Notes: a model not told the origin generated them from the sequence alone. Shown: positions 8,042 through 17,315, counted from the first letter of the stretch. The stretch: 64,000 nt of DNA from Terriglobales bacterium (GCA_025462725.1 JAOAPE010000014.1:62001-126000), one strand, 5' to 3'. Made by a program: numbers and translations.

Positions 8042-10057
8042 CTAAACCTTCCCTGTCAGAACTGCGTCATCAACATCGTGAAACGCACGTGCGTAAGCAG
8101 TGAGCGCCATCAACGGGAAATAGAGACGATACATGTGGTACGCAAGATAGAAGACCCGTGGGAACCCGGTTCCGGTGTACTGTGGTTCATCCCAACCGCC
8201 GGCGTTCTTCGTTCCAGCTTTTTTCTGCGTTCGCAGAAGGTATGACACGCCTCGCTGGACAGACTCACTACGAGTGTCGCCGGCAGCGAGCAATCCCAAA
8301 ACCGCCCACGCTGTTTGTGACGGCGTGCTCGGGCCCACGCCCTTTGTGTTTACATCGTCGTACGAATTGCAGGTTTCGCCCCAACCATCGTCAGGGTTCT
8401 GCATCATTCGCAGCCACTCTGCCGCTTGCTGGATCATCGGCTCATTCTTGTCGATACCAATCGCGTCCAACCCGCGCAGCACTTGCATGGTGCCATAGAT
8501 GTAATTCACGCCCCAGCGTCCGAACCATGACCCATCGGATTCCTGCGACTTGCGAATAAAATTCAGCGCGCGTTTTACTGCAGGATCCTTCTGCGTGAAT
8601 CCATACGACGCCAGCATTTCCAAAACCCGACCGGTGATGTCCACGGTTGCAGGATCGAGCATCGCATTGTGGTCCGCGAACGGAACGTACTGGAAGACCA
8701 TCTTGTCATTGTCTTTGTCGAACGACGCCCAACCGCCATCTTTGCATTGCATCGCCAGTACCCATTCGAGGGCGCGCTTGATTGACTTGTGCTGATAGCT
8801 CTCGTCCGCCGTGATGACCTTGCTCAGTCCGAGCATCACCATCGCAGTGTCATCAACGTCCGGATAAAACTCGTTGTTGAATTCGAAATACCATCCTGCG
8901 GGCGCAACGTTCTTTACCTTTACTGCCCAGTCGCCGGGATGGGTGACTTGCTTCTTCAACATCCATTCAGCAGGCGCAACCATTCGCGGATCGTCAGCGG
9001 GAACGCCAGCTTCACCCAGCGCAAACAGCGCATAAGCCGTGTCCCACACCGGTGACATGCACGGCTGCATACGGAATCGGTCGCCTTCCTCGATGCCGAG
9101 TTTCTCGAATTCATCAATGGCGCGCATCACCTGGGGGTCGTCGAGTGAGTATCCGAGACAACGAAGCGCAATGATTGAATTCATGATCCCGGGATAGATC
9201 GCTCCCAAACCGTCACTCATTTCCATGCGCGCGAGCATCCATTTCTCGGCTTTCTTGATCGCAATAGATCGTAGCGGCCGCACGTGAACGCGCTCAAACC
9301 AATGAGTCATGTGGTTGAGCACGAGAAAGAAATTCCGCCAGCTGATCTTTTTCTTTGACCACTTCAGGTGGAGATCTGCGTTCTCGCGTCCGCCGAGATA
9401 CAGTTCGCTAACACCCATCTCGTCCGGAATCTTCTTGAACGGCTTCTTCGCGTACGCGATCGACAGCGGAACCAGAATGGCGCGGGACCACGACGATATC
9501 TCGTAGATGTTGAACCAGAACCAGTTTGGAAAGAGGATCATCTCCGGCGGGACTGCGGGAACCGCGTCGTAATCGTACTGGCCGAAGAAGCAGAGATAAA
9601 TTTTTGTGAAGGTATTGACTTCAGTTACACCACCCATGGCCAGCACGCGCTCGCGCGCCTTTTCCAACACAGGATGGTCAGCTTTGTATCCGGCCAGCTT
9701 GAGGCCGAAGTACGCTTTCACTGTCGCACTAATGTTCGACGGACCGCCGTTAAAAATCGGCCATCCACCGTCTTCGTTCTGATGTCGGATAATCTCCCGC
9801 GCACATTTGGCGTTGCGCTCTTCATCCACAGTTCCAAGAAGCGTGTGCAGCAGAATGTAATCGGATTCGAGAGTGGTATCGGCTTCTAGTTCGCCGCACC
9901 AATAGCCCTCTTTATGCTGGATGGAAAATAGGTTGTCGCGTGCTGCAGCGATCGCAGACGTGACTCGCGAAATTGCATTGCCTACTTTGCCGAAGAACAT
10001 CATATCGGCAGAATCAGCGATGTTGCCGGTGGCCTCGCGATTGTGGTCGTTCTTCAT
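8042..10057 (-). CDS. shc: Squalene-hopene cyclase
   Basis: 671 aa, typical for bacterial SHC. It cyclises squalene to hopene/diplopterol at the membrane. The catalytic DVDDTA motif (acid Asp of DxDD, residues 400-403) is intact and at least five QW repeats are visible (QHKEGYW, QNEDGGW, QCKDGGW, QESDGSW, QNPDDGW). The ATG overlaps the ispH stop as TGATG; a TTG one codon earlier is less likely. It is the second gene of the operon, so the isoprenoid enzyme IspH and the cyclase are made together. Confidence 0.96.
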   Translation of the reverse strand: MKNDHNREATGNIADSADMMFFGKVGNAISRVTSAIAAARDNLFSIQHKEGYWCGELEADTTLESDYILLHTLLGTVDEERNAKCAREIIRHQNEDGGWPIFNGGPSNISATVKAYFGLKLAGYKADHPVLEKARERVLAMGGVTEVNTFTKIYLCFFGQYDYDAVPAVPPEMILFPNWFWFNIYEISSWSRAILVPLSIAYAKKPFKKIPDEMGVSELYLGGRENADLHLKWSKKKISWRNFFLVLNHMTHWFERVHVRPLRSIAIKKAEKWMLARMEMSDGLGAIYPGIMNSIIALRCLGYSLDDPQVMRAIDEFEKLGIEEGDRFRMQPCMSPVWDTAYALFALGEAGVPADDPRMVAPAEWMLKKQVTHPGDWAVKVKNVAPAGWYFEFNNEFYPDVDDTAMVMLGLSKVITADESYQHKSIKRALEWVLAMQCKDGGWASFDKDNDKMVFQYVPFADHNAMLDPATVDITGRVLEMLASYGFTQKDPAVKRALNFIRKSQESDGSWFGRWGVNYIYGTMQVLRGLDAIGIDKNEPMIQQAAEWLRMMQNPDDGWGETCNSYDDVNTKGVGPSTPSQTAWAVLGLLAAGDTRSESVQRGVSYLLRTQKKAGTKNAGGWDEPQYTGTGFPRVFYLAYHMYRLYFPLMALTAYARAFHDVDDAVLTGKV

Positions 10058-11025
10058 CAATTCCTAGCCGCTGGAGCTGCCGCAATAGCTTGAACAATCT
10101 CCGCAGGCAGTCCGAAGCGTACGTTTTCCGGCATCACTTCAATCTCTTCGACGTCCGTGAAACCTTCATTGGCCAGAAATTCGACAACTTCTTTCACAAG
10201 CACTTCAGGCGCGGATGCCCCGGCTGTCAGCGACACAGTACTCACGCCGCTCAACCACTCTCGCTTTATGTCAGAGTAGCAATCGATCAGGTGCGATGCG
10301 CGGCCAAGATTGCGTGCCACTTCCACCAGCCGATTCGAGTTCGAACTGTTCTCAGAGCCGACAACCAGAAGCAAATCTGTATCCCCTGCCACTTGTTTCA
10401 CTGCAACTTGGCGATTCTCAGTGGCGTAGCAGATGTCCTGCGCCGCGGGTTCGTGGATATTAGGAAATTTCTTCTTCAATGCCGCAATGATCTGTCCGGC
10501 TTCGTCCAAACTCAGAGTGGTTTGAGTAATATATGCGACCTTGTCCGGATCCGGCACCGTGATGTGCTCAACTTCTTCGGGGCTTCCAATGATCTGCGTC
10601 ACTGTCGGCGCTTCCCCGAGTGTTCCAACTACTTCTTCGTGATCGCGATGTCCGATGAGGAGCAGCGAGTATCCCTGCTTTGCGAACTTAACCGCTTCGA
10701 CGTGTACCTTTGTGACTAGCGGGCAAGTTGCGTCAATTACGCGGAGCTTACGGGCCTTACTGTCTGAACGAACTTCGGGCGAGACACCGTGCGCACTGTA
10801 AATGACGCGAGCTCCCTCAGGAACCTCATCAATCTCATTGACGAAGATGGCCCCCTTATTCGTCAGGTCGTCCACTACGTAGCGGTTGTGGACGATTTCA
10901 CGGCGCACATATATGGGTGCACCGAACGTTTCGAGGGCGATCCGAACGATGTCGATGGCGCGAACCACACCAGCGCAGAAACCCCGGGGTTTCAGCAAAA
11001 GAAGTTTTTTACCGTTTTGGCTCAT
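10057..11025 (-). CDS. ispH: 4-hydroxy-3-methylbut-2-enyl diphosphate reductase IspH
   Basis: 322 aa. Last enzyme of the MEP pathway, making IPP and DMAPP. The three Fe-S cysteines are visible in PRGFCAGV, in DATCPLV and in QDICYATENR, with the SSNSNRLVE diphosphate-binding motif. I use ATG at 11025 (MSQNGKK) rather than the TTG at 11040. A TATACT -10-like box ends 16 nt upstream. As first gene of the hopanoid operon it couples precursor supply with squalene-hopene formation; it overlaps shc by 1 nt. Confidence 0.95.
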   Translation of the reverse strand: MSQNGKKLLLLKPRGFCAGVVRAIDIVRIALETFGAPIYVRREIVHNRYVVDDLTNKGAIFVNEIDEVPEGARVIYSAHGVSPEVRSDSKARKLRVIDATCPLVTKVHVEAVKFAKQGYSLLLIGHRDHEEVVGTLGEAPTVTQIIGSPEEVEHITVPDPDKVAYITQTTLSLDEAGQIIAALKKKFPNIHEPAAQDICYATENRQVAVKQVAGDTDLLLVVGSENSSNSNRLVEVARNLGRASHLIDCYSDIKREWLSGVSTVSLTAGASAPEVLVKEVVEFLANEGFTDVEEIEVMPENVRFGLPAEIVQAIAAAPAARN

Positions 11026-11041
11026 GAGCTTTAGTCTCAAC

Positions 11042-11047
11042 AGTATA
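11042..11047 (-). promoter_or_regulatory. Candidate -10 box of the hopanoid operon
   Basis: TATACT on the minus strand, 16 nt before the ispH ATG, in the 110-nt gap behind recN. No convincing -35 is seen 17 nt upstream. It would start the ispH-shc-hpn transcript with a leader of about 10 nt. Confidence 0.35.
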
Positions 11048-11134
11048 TGGGATTTTGGAGGGTAATTCGAGGGCGAGTACCAGAGCGGTAAAAACAGGCA
11101 GTAAATGGCGCAAATGGGCGTGTGAATGGGATGG

Positions 11135-12859
11135 TTATGCGTTCGTTTTCAACATCTGCTCTGCATGTTTGATGGAAGTATCGGTGAGTTTTGAGCCGCT
11201 CAGCATCCGCGCAATCTCCTCGGTGCGCTCCGACTCACTTAGCGCACGGATGTTGGTCTTAACGCGTCCTGCCGATTCCTTCTTTTCAATCACGTAATGC
11301 TGGTCAGCAAAAGAGGCGATCTGCGGCAAGTGCGTTATGCACAGAACCTGATTGTTTCGCGCCAGCGACTTAAGTTTCTTTCCCACGGCTTCGGCTGCCC
11401 GACCGCCGATCCCGGTATCTATTTCGTCAAAGACCAACGTTCGCTGAAGTTTGTTCTTGCTCTTGGCAGCCGTTCCCTTGCCGTTCGTCGCCGTCGCGCT
11501 CTTCCCTTCTTCCACGCTCGCCTTCAACGCCAACATCACGCGGGAGAGTTCTCCGCCTGAAGCGATCTTCTCAATCGGCTTTTGCGGCTCGCCAACGTTG
11601 GTAGCAATCAGGTATGCAACTGTGTCGAATCCTGAGGCTGTCCAATTTGATTCTTCGTCTGAGCCTGAGATGTCCACCTTGAAACGCGATTTCATTGCAA
11701 GCTCATTGATCTCAACTTCGGCCAACTTCTCCAGCTTCTTTGCGGAATCAAACCGCTTTTTCGAAATCGCGCGCGCCTGCCCGAGATACTCTGCCTTCGC
11801 CGCGTCCACTTCTTTGTTTAACTGCTTGAGTACCTCTTCGCGATTTTCAACTTCGTCGAGCTTTCGCGAGGCATCCGCTCCGAATGCAATCACTTCTTCG
11901 ATACTCTGCCCATACTTGCGCTTCAATTTGTCGAGCAATGCCAGCCGGTCTTCCACTTCCGCCAAGCGCTCCGGAGATGCATTGATGCCTTCCGCGTAAT
12001 CGCGGAGTGATGTTCCGATATCTTCGATGTTGGCACGAGCAGAAAGCAGTAGCGCGACACTCTCATGAAATTTGGAATCGTAGCGGGCCAACTCCTCCAC
12101 TAGCTTTTCGGCATTGCGCAGCAGCGACGTTGCTGACACAGAGCCTTCGTACAAAGTCTCGTACGCGCCCATCGCGGAGCTGTATAACTTCTCCGAGTTG
12201 GCCAGTACGCGCTTTTCGGTTTCCAGCTTTTCGTCTTCGTTTGCTTGAAGCCGTGCCGCTTCTATCTCTTTCTTCTGGAAGCTCCAAAGGTCAACGAGAC
12301 GGAGGCGGTCTTGCTCGTCCCGCTCGAGGTCGGCGATGCGGTTACGAATCGCGCGCCATTTCGCAAAAGCAGCCGAAACGTTTTCCGTGTTGATTGCGGC
12401 ATAGCTGTCGAGCAAACGAAGTCTCGCCGCCGGATCAAACGCCATCACTGTTTCATTCTGCGCATGGATTGAAGCCAGATCCGGTGCGAGCTGCTTCAGC
12501 ACCGCAACCGTCGCTGGCTGATTGTTTACGAAGACGCGTCCTTTGCCGCTGGTGGCAATCTCACGTCGCAAGATGAGTTGGTCAGAATCCAAGTCAATAC
12601 CGTTTTCCTCGAGTGTATGCAAAACGCGTTTTCCGGCGCTTCCCTCTTCGACTTCAAATACGCAGGAGAGTACGGCCTTCTCAGCGCCGTGCCGGATCAT
12701 TTCCGTGGAAGCTTTGTCGCCGAGGAGCAATGCGAGCGCGTCAATGAGGATTGATTTTCCCGCTCCGGTCTCTCCTGTGAGCAGATTGAGCCCGGGAGCA
12801 AATTCCACCGTCACATTGTCAATGACGGCGTAATTTTCGACCCGCAATTCGAGTAGCAC
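11135..12859 (-). CDS. recN: DNA repair protein RecN
   Basis: 574 aa SMC-like ATPase for double-strand-break repair. Walker A is GETGAGKS near the N-terminus, the middle third is coiled coil (many Glu/Lys/Leu residues), and the C-terminal ATPase half carries the signature SGGELSRVMLAL and Walker B FDEIDTGIGG. A low-complexity insertion (KSATATNGKGTAAKSKNK) lies between signature and Walker B, a common variable loop. The start is GTG. It reads into the ispH operon after 110 nt. Confidence 0.95.
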   Translation of the reverse strand: MLLELRVENYAVIDNVTVEFAPGLNLLTGETGAGKSILIDALALLLGDKASTEMIRHGAEKAVLSCVFEVEEGSAGKRVLHTLEENGIDLDSDQLILRREIATSGKGRVFVNNQPATVAVLKQLAPDLASIHAQNETVMAFDPAARLRLLDSYAAINTENVSAAFAKWRAIRNRIADLERDEQDRLRLVDLWSFQKKEIEAARLQANEDEKLETEKRVLANSEKLYSSAMGAYETLYEGSVSATSLLRNAEKLVEELARYDSKFHESVALLLSARANIEDIGTSLRDYAEGINASPERLAEVEDRLALLDKLKRKYGQSIEEVIAFGADASRKLDEVENREEVLKQLNKEVDAAKAEYLGQARAISKKRFDSAKKLEKLAEVEINELAMKSRFKVDISGSDEESNWTASGFDTVAYLIATNVGEPQKPIEKIASGGELSRVMLALKASVEEGKSATATNGKGTAAKSKNKLQRTLVFDEIDTGIGGRAAEAVGKKLKSLARNNQVLCITHLPQIASFADQHYVIEKKESAGRVKTNIRALSESERTEEIARMLSGSKLTDTSIKHAEQMLKTNA

Positions 12860-12949
12860 TTTGAGGAATCCTGGATGGAGAGTTGCCGTGCAGAACAGAT
12901 ATTAATGTAGGTGTGAGCGAATTACTATCAGCGATTCCCTTGTGACGTT

Positions 12950-13288
12950 TCAGCGGTTCAGCCACGGACCCAATCTTCCTGTGAGCATCAGCCCGAGCAT
13001 GCGGAAGTCGCTGATGAATGACCAGAATGGATGTCCAAAAGATGCCGGCTTATTGCCCTCAATCAGAAAGTGGCCAGTCCACGCGAATCCGTAGGCCACA
13101 GGGATCCACAAAAAAGCCCAGACCGGATGCCCCAACACAAACGCGCCGACCATGATTGCCACTCCAAGCGTCGTTCCGCAGGCATGCAACAACCGGTTTG
13201 TTGGATTGCTGTGTTCCTTCACGTAGAACGCGAAGAATTCATCATAGGTCGCGAATCTCTGGCGCTGTTGAGTTTCCGCCTCTTGCAT
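12950..13288 (-). CDS. DUF962 / Mpo1-like membrane protein
   Basis: 112 aa. Matches the DUF962 pattern: YDEFFAFYVKEHSNPTNRLLHACGT at the N-terminus, two or three hydrophobic segments, and GHFLIEGNKPASFGHPFWSF. The yeast relative Mpo1 is an Fe(II) dioxygenase that alpha-oxidises long-chain 2-hydroxy fatty acids, and the conserved histidines (H26, H37 region, GH-FLIEGNKP) are present here. ATG at 13288 is used; a TTG lies one codon earlier. Transcribed divergently from the pfk gene. Confidence 0.82.
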   Translation of the reverse strand: MQEAETQQRQRFATYDEFFAFYVKEHSNPTNRLLHACGTTLGVAIMVGAFVLGHPVWAFLWIPVAYGFAWTGHFLIEGNKPASFGHPFWSFISDFRMLGLMLTGRLGPWLNR

Positions 13289-13333
13289 CAATGGTCTCCG
13301 GAAAGAGATTCATAGTACCTCAACATTCGACGT

Positions 13334-13363
13334 TTGCTCATCCTTCTTGCGGATGTTTATGAT
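13334..13363 (+). promoter_or_regulatory. Candidate sigma-70 promoter of the pfk gene
   Basis: TTGCTC (13334-13339), 18-bp spacer, TATGAT (13358-13363). The gene also has a good AAGGAG ribosome site (13396-13401), 5 nt before its ATG. Confidence 0.45.
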
Positions 13364-13406
13364 GGGCGGTTGCGGAGGCTAATCCGCATATCAGCAAGGA
13401 GCACGG

Positions 13407-14465
13407 ATGAAGATTGGCATTCTTACCGGCGGCGGCGACTGCCCCGGACTCAACGCGGTGATTCGCGCAGTCGTGCGCAAAGGCATCTTTCATCACGGAG
13501 ACGAATTCGTCGGATTCATGGAAGGCTGGCGCGGTGTGCTCGAAGACATCACCATGCCCCTCGACCTGAACGCGATCGCCGGAATACTTCCCCGCGGCGG
13601 AACCATTCTTCGCACCTCGCGCACCAATCCCGCTAAGTCAGAAGGTGGTCTCGAAACCTGCATCAAGACCCTTAACAAACATAACCTCGGCGCCCTCGTC
13701 GCAATCGGCGGCGATGACACACTTGGAGTCGCGGTCAAGCTCTCGCAAAAAGGAGCACACGTCATCGGAGTTCCCAAAACAATCGACAACGATCTGAGTG
13801 GCACTGATTATTGTTTTGGATTTGATACTGCCGTCAACATCGCCACCGAAGCCATCGACCGCGTGCACACCACCGCTGAAGCGCACAATCGCGTGATCGT
13901 GGTCGAAGTCATGGGACGCGATTCCGGATGGATCGCGATTTACAGCGGCATCGCCGGCGGGGCGGATGTCATTCTCATTCCTGAGCGTCCGTTCGATGTT
14001 CAGGAAGTTGCAGAGACGCTAAAGCGACGACACGATCGCGGCCGATACTTCAGCATCGTAGTCATAGCCGAAGGCGCGAAGATGACGACCAATTCTGACG
14101 CAGTCACATCGGCAGCTGGCAAAGACCAATTCGGACACGTTCGACTCGGCGGCATCGGCAACGTGATCGCAAAAGAGATTGAATCGCGTACCGGATTCGA
14201 ATCCCGCGCTGTCGTTCTCGGACACATTCAGCGCGGAGGCTCTCCCACTGCATTCGACCGCATGCTTGCCACCCGATACGGGACCGGCGCAATTGACGCC
14301 GTACACCGTGGTGACTTCGGCAAAATGGTCGCGCTGCGCGGGACGGACATCGTCACGCTCCCTCTGCAAGAAGCAACGTCGCGTACTCGCGTCGTCGGAC
14401 AAGACCTGATTGATGTCGCAATGGGACTTCATGATCGTGGTCAGGCGCAATCCGGAGTTGTTTAA
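13407..14465 (+). CDS. pfp: 6-phosphofructokinase, PPi-dependent type by key residues
   Basis: 352 aa phosphofructokinase A-family enzyme phosphorylating fructose 6-phosphate. The N-terminal GGGDCPGLNAVIR and the active-site PKTIDND and MGRDSG motifs are intact. Two residues decide the phosphoryl donor in this family. At the Gly104 position of E. coli PFK this protein has Asp104 (GGDDT), and at Gly124 it has Lys124 (PKTIDND). Asp104 plus Lys124 is the pattern of pyrophosphate-using enzymes, so I predict reversible PPi-dependent activity. AAGGAG is 5 nt before the ATG. Annotation as ATP-dependent pfkA would be the naive call. Confidence 0.9.
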   Translation: MKIGILTGGGDCPGLNAVIRAVVRKGIFHHGDEFVGFMEGWRGVLEDITMPLDLNAIAGILPRGGTILRTSRTNPAKSEGGLETCIKTLNKHNLGALVAIGGDDTLGVAVKLSQKGAHVIGVPKTIDNDLSGTDYCFGFDTAVNIATEAIDRVHTTAEAHNRVIVVEVMGRDSGWIAIYSGIAGGADVILIPERPFDVQEVAETLKRRHDRGRYFSIVVIAEGAKMTTNSDAVTSAAGKDQFGHVRLGGIGNVIAKEIESRTGFESRAVVLGHIQRGGSPTAFDRMLATRYGTGAIDAVHRGDFGKMVALRGTDIVTLPLQEATSRTRVVGQDLIDVAMGLHDRGQAQSGVV

Positions 14466-14501
14466 CCAGTGACATTCAAACTTAAGTAACTCTGCTATGC
14501 C

Positions 14502-14530
14502 TTGACCCTATCTGCACGGCTACGTAGCAT
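14502..14530 (+). promoter_or_regulatory. Sigma-70 promoter giving a near-leaderless mRNA
   Basis: TTGACC (14502-14507), exactly 17 bp, TAGCAT (14525-14530). The expected start of transcription is about 7 nt downstream, at the ATG of the next gene (14539). No Shine-Dalgarno sequence is present. Confidence 0.55.
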
Positions 14531-14538
14531 GACGGCAG

Positions 14539-15369
14539 ATGAAAAAAGTTCTGATCGTTGATGATGACGTTGCCGTAGTAAACCTCCTTTGTGACCTTCT
14601 CAAAGGGGATGACCTCGCGATCACGACCGCTTCCGACGGCGCCCAAGGCTGGGAAAAGATTCAGCAGGAGAAATTCGACCTTCTCATTTCAGACGTCTGG
14701 ATGCCGCACATGAACGGCATCGAACTGCTCACCAAAGTGCGTACTTTGCCGGACGGGCCATCCATCATCGTAATGAGCGCCGACGACACGCCAGACGTGC
14801 TGCTCAAAGCAGCCCGCCAACAAGCCCATCAGTTCGTCAGCAAACCTTTTAAGGCGCTCGAGATGCTTGACCTCATCCGCGACACGCTCTCCATGCCTGC
14901 TCCACACCCTATCGAAGTAGTCTCAGCACGCCCAGGCTGGGTGGAATTGCTTGTTCCATGTGAGATCCGCAGTGTTGACCGCATTCACAGCTTGATGATG
15001 AAGTTGAAAGCTGACCTTCCTGAAGACGTTCGCGAATCCGTGAGCCAGGCATTCCGCGAACTTCTGTTGAACGCTATCGAATGGGGCGGCGAGTTGGATG
15101 CCAATCGGCAAGTACGCATTTCTTACCTGCGCGCGCGTCGCATGTTGCTCTATCGCATCACCGATCCAGGCAAGGGATTCAACTTCAGCGGACTCCAGCA
15201 TGCGGCAATCAGCAATCCTCCTGACGATCCCATTCGCCACATGAATGTGCGTGAGGAAAAAGGCTTACGCCCCGGCGGATTGGGCATCCTGATGACGATG
15301 TCGCTGGTGGACGAACTTCTCTACAACGAAGCGCAGAACGAAGTCGTGTTCATTAAATACTTGGATTGA
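14539..15369 (+). CDS. Response regulator fused to an RsbW-type ATPase domain
   Basis: 276 aa. Residues 1-120 form a receiver domain with the acidic pair D8-D9, phospho-acceptor D52 (LLISDVW) and Lys (SKPF). Residues about 130-276 form a HATPase_c domain of the anti-sigma/serine-kinase type: N-box ELLLNAIEWGG, ATP loop DPGKGF, and GGLGI. The output would be a phosphorylation-controlled serine kinase or anti-sigma factor rather than DNA binding. A stand-alone RsbW-like/STAS pair sits about 1.2 kb downstream, a possible partner set. It ends 8 nt from the convergent UbiA gene with no terminator between. Confidence 0.85.
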   Translation: MKKVLIVDDDVAVVNLLCDLLKGDDLAITTASDGAQGWEKIQQEKFDLLISDVWMPHMNGIELLTKVRTLPDGPSIIVMSADDTPDVLLKAARQQAHQFVSKPFKALEMLDLIRDTLSMPAPHPIEVVSARPGWVELLVPCEIRSVDRIHSLMMKLKADLPEDVRESVSQAFRELLLNAIEWGGELDANRQVRISYLRARRMLLYRITDPGKGFNFSGLQHAAISNPPDDPIRHMNVREEKGLRPGGLGILMTMSLVDELLYNEAQNEVVFIKYLD

Positions 15370-15377
15370 TCCAATAG

Positions 15378-16289
15378 CTATCGCAACTTGGTCAAATTTG
15401 CCGTCGACCATACCCACCACATACTGCCGAGTGCGATCGCGTTCCATCCATAGAGAAACAACCTCATCTGTGTAGATGTGTAGAGCTTGCCCCGCCAGAT
15501 GATAGTCGTGTCCAGGATGAACCACAGCGCGCTCGCTAAGAGAAATCCCCCGATATAAGGATCATGAAAGTAGTGCCACACCAGTCCACATTCCACACCG
15601 AGCAACGAAATGATCAACAGCTTCGCGGGAATCACGCCTAGAAGCACGGCGGTGGTGCGGCGTCCGCTCTTGTGGTCAGGAACTACATCCATGATTTCGC
15701 CGAAGATGTGGGAGTGCATGGCGAACAGTGCGCCGAATAGCATCGCTGCCGCTGGCAGTTGCTGCACGGAGTTCAACCAACTGCTCAAAACGAATACCAA
15801 CAGATAGCCCACCTGGTTCAAGACCTCGAATGGAGGGCGTCCTTTCAGACCATATCGTGGGAAGTTGTAGATTGCCGTAGAGCCGACGAGCGCCGCGAAG
15901 AAAAGCAATGTCTTTGGACCGCGCATCAGGACGAACGCGATTGCGAATGGAAGTTGGATCAGGAATATTTTTAGCGGCAACCCAGCCAACTGCTCTTCCG
16001 AACCGCGCGAACCAAAGAGGAAACTGTCTTTTCGTGGATTGAACCTGTCGGTCTCATGATCCACGATGTCGTTCCATCCGTATATGATGAAGCCGAGCGG
16101 AAATGTAACGTAGAAGAGCCCTAGCCAGAACTCTGCTGAGTGGAAGACCCATCGCCCGCCGACCGGAAGCAAGTAGAACCACGCGGCCGTGGCCCAAAGC
16201 CCGGGACGAGATACTTTCAGTGCGAAGATCAGGTTTTCAATGAACGAGCCTGATTTGAATTCTTGCGGAACTGCAACGGTGGACGGCAC
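15378..16289 (-). CDS. UbiA-family prenyltransferase
   Basis: 303 aa integral membrane protein with about eight hydrophobic segments. The first aspartate motif NDIVDHETD and the second DVVPDHKSG, which bind Mg-prenyl diphosphate, are intact. The family attaches prenyl chains to aromatic or other acceptors (menaquinone, heme O, lipid or carotenoid elongation). The acceptor cannot be read from sequence, and no quinone genes are adjacent. Start is GTG; the first 25 residues are hydrophilic. It is convergent with the response regulator gene. Confidence 0.82.
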   Translation of the reverse strand: MPSTVAVPQEFKSGSFIENLIFALKVSRPGLWATAAWFYLLPVGGRWVFHSAEFWLGLFYVTFPLGFIIYGWNDIVDHETDRFNPRKDSFLFGSRGSEEQLAGLPLKIFLIQLPFAIAFVLMRGPKTLLFFAALVGSTAIYNFPRYGLKGRPPFEVLNQVGYLLVFVLSSWLNSVQQLPAAAMLFGALFAMHSHIFGEIMDVVPDHKSGRRTTAVLLGVIPAKLLIISLLGVECGLVWHYFHDPYIGGFLLASALWFILDTTIIWRGKLYTSTQMRLFLYGWNAIALGSMWWVWSTANLTKLR

Positions 16290-16519
16290 CCACCATCGTA
16301 CAAGGTCAGCTTCTCACAGCCAATTCGAATCTGATTTGCACATATTGCGCAAGTCACTTGCAGAACAGAACTGCAGGGACGTGCCGCTCTGGCCAACCCT
16401 CTTTCGTTGACAATTCACCAAGCCATAGGCACACTAACTGTTTCATAAAGAAAACACTTCCGAGCGGGAACTTAGCTAACCAATCTTTAAAGCGCAAAGA
16501 AGTAAATTGATCCGACCTA

Positions 16520-16966
16520 ATGGTGATGATGGCAAACAGGGTCGCTTATACGCTGGATTCCACACTGGACAGCGTCAACAAGGTCGAGCAAACCGCGGAG
16601 CAGCTTGCGGTCAAGGTCGGCTTCGCGGAAGACGACTTGCATAAGATCACCATGTCTGTCCGGGAAGCGGCGGTCAATGCCGTGCTGCACGGTAATGCTT
16701 ATGACCCTTCCAAAAAAATCCTGGTCGCATATGAGACAAGCCCCAATACGCTCGCTATCACCATCACAGATGAGGGCAAAGGACTTTCAGAAGATGAAGT
16801 TCCTGACCCCCTGGCAGAAGAAAACCTTTTAAAGACTTCCGGACGAGGAATTTTTCTCATCCGTTCATTCATGGATGAGGTTCACATTCGGGACCTCCAC
16901 CCTGGCACAGAGATCACACTAGTCAAACACGTAAGCGCTCCGGAAACGGACGCCAAGGAGCAATAA
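16520..16966 (+). CDS. Anti-sigma factor / serine kinase, RsbW-like
   Basis: 148 aa HATPase_c_2 protein. The N-box VREAAVNAVLHGNAYDP, ATP-lid motif DEGKGL and SGRGIFLIRSFMD are typical of RsbW/SpoIIAB-type kinases. These hold a sigma factor inactive and phosphorylate a STAS antagonist on serine. The antagonist gene follows after 1 nt. Three ATGs (16520, 16526, 16529) could serve as start; none has a strong ribosome site. The sigma factor controlled is not evident in this window. Confidence 0.88.
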   Translation: MVMMANRVAYTLDSTLDSVNKVEQTAEQLAVKVGFAEDDLHKITMSVREAAVNAVLHGNAYDPSKKILVAYETSPNTLAITITDEGKGLSEDEVPDPLAEENLLKTSGRGIFLIRSFMDEVHIRDLHPGTEITLVKHVSAPETDAKEQ

Positions 16967-16967
16967 G

Positions 16968-17315
16968 ATGAGTCTGAAATCCAGCACCCGCCAAGTTGAC
17001 GGGATAACAGTCTTGGACCTGAGCGGCCGCATTACTCTCGGCGAAGGTAGCGTAGTCTTGCGCGACGTCATCCGGGAAGTTCTCGGCAAGGGCGAGAAGA
17101 AGATCCTTCTCAACCTGGGCGATGTCACTTACATTGACAGCTCCGGCATCGGAGAACTTGTCAGCGCATTCACAGCCGTGCGCAAAGAAGGCGGCGAACT
17201 CAAGCTGCTCAACCTTACGAAGAAAGTCCACGACCTTCTTCAGATCACGAAGCTTTATACGGTCTTCGACGTCAAAGACGACGAAACCGCGGCCATCTCT
17301 TCTTTTACGAAATAG
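16968..17315 (+). CDS. Anti-sigma factor antagonist (STAS domain)
   Basis: 115 aa single STAS domain, like RsbV/SpoIIAA. The conserved phosphorylation loop TYIDSSGIGEL holds Ser58/Ser59, one of which is the predicted target of the neighbouring kinase. When unphosphorylated it should bind the RsbW-like partner and free the sigma factor. An AAGGAG ribosome site lies 8-10 nt upstream inside the kinase gene end, and the intergenic gap is 1 nt, so the pair is an operon. Confidence 0.92.
   Translation: MSLKSSTRQVDGITVLDLSGRITLGEGSVVLRDVIREVLGKGEKKILLNLGDVTYIDSSGIGELVSAFTAVRKEGGELKLLNLTKKVHDLLQITKLYTVFDVKDDETAAISSFTK

Noticed and set aside
14193-14204. GGATTCGAATCC, a tRNA T-arm-like palindrome
   Set aside because: It lies in the pfk coding frame and has no acceptor, D or anticodon arms around it.
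16407-16435. TTGACA upstream of the anti-sigma gene as a promoter
   Set aside because: The best -10 at 17 bp is CACACT, a poor match, and the gene start is 90 nt further on; too weak to list.
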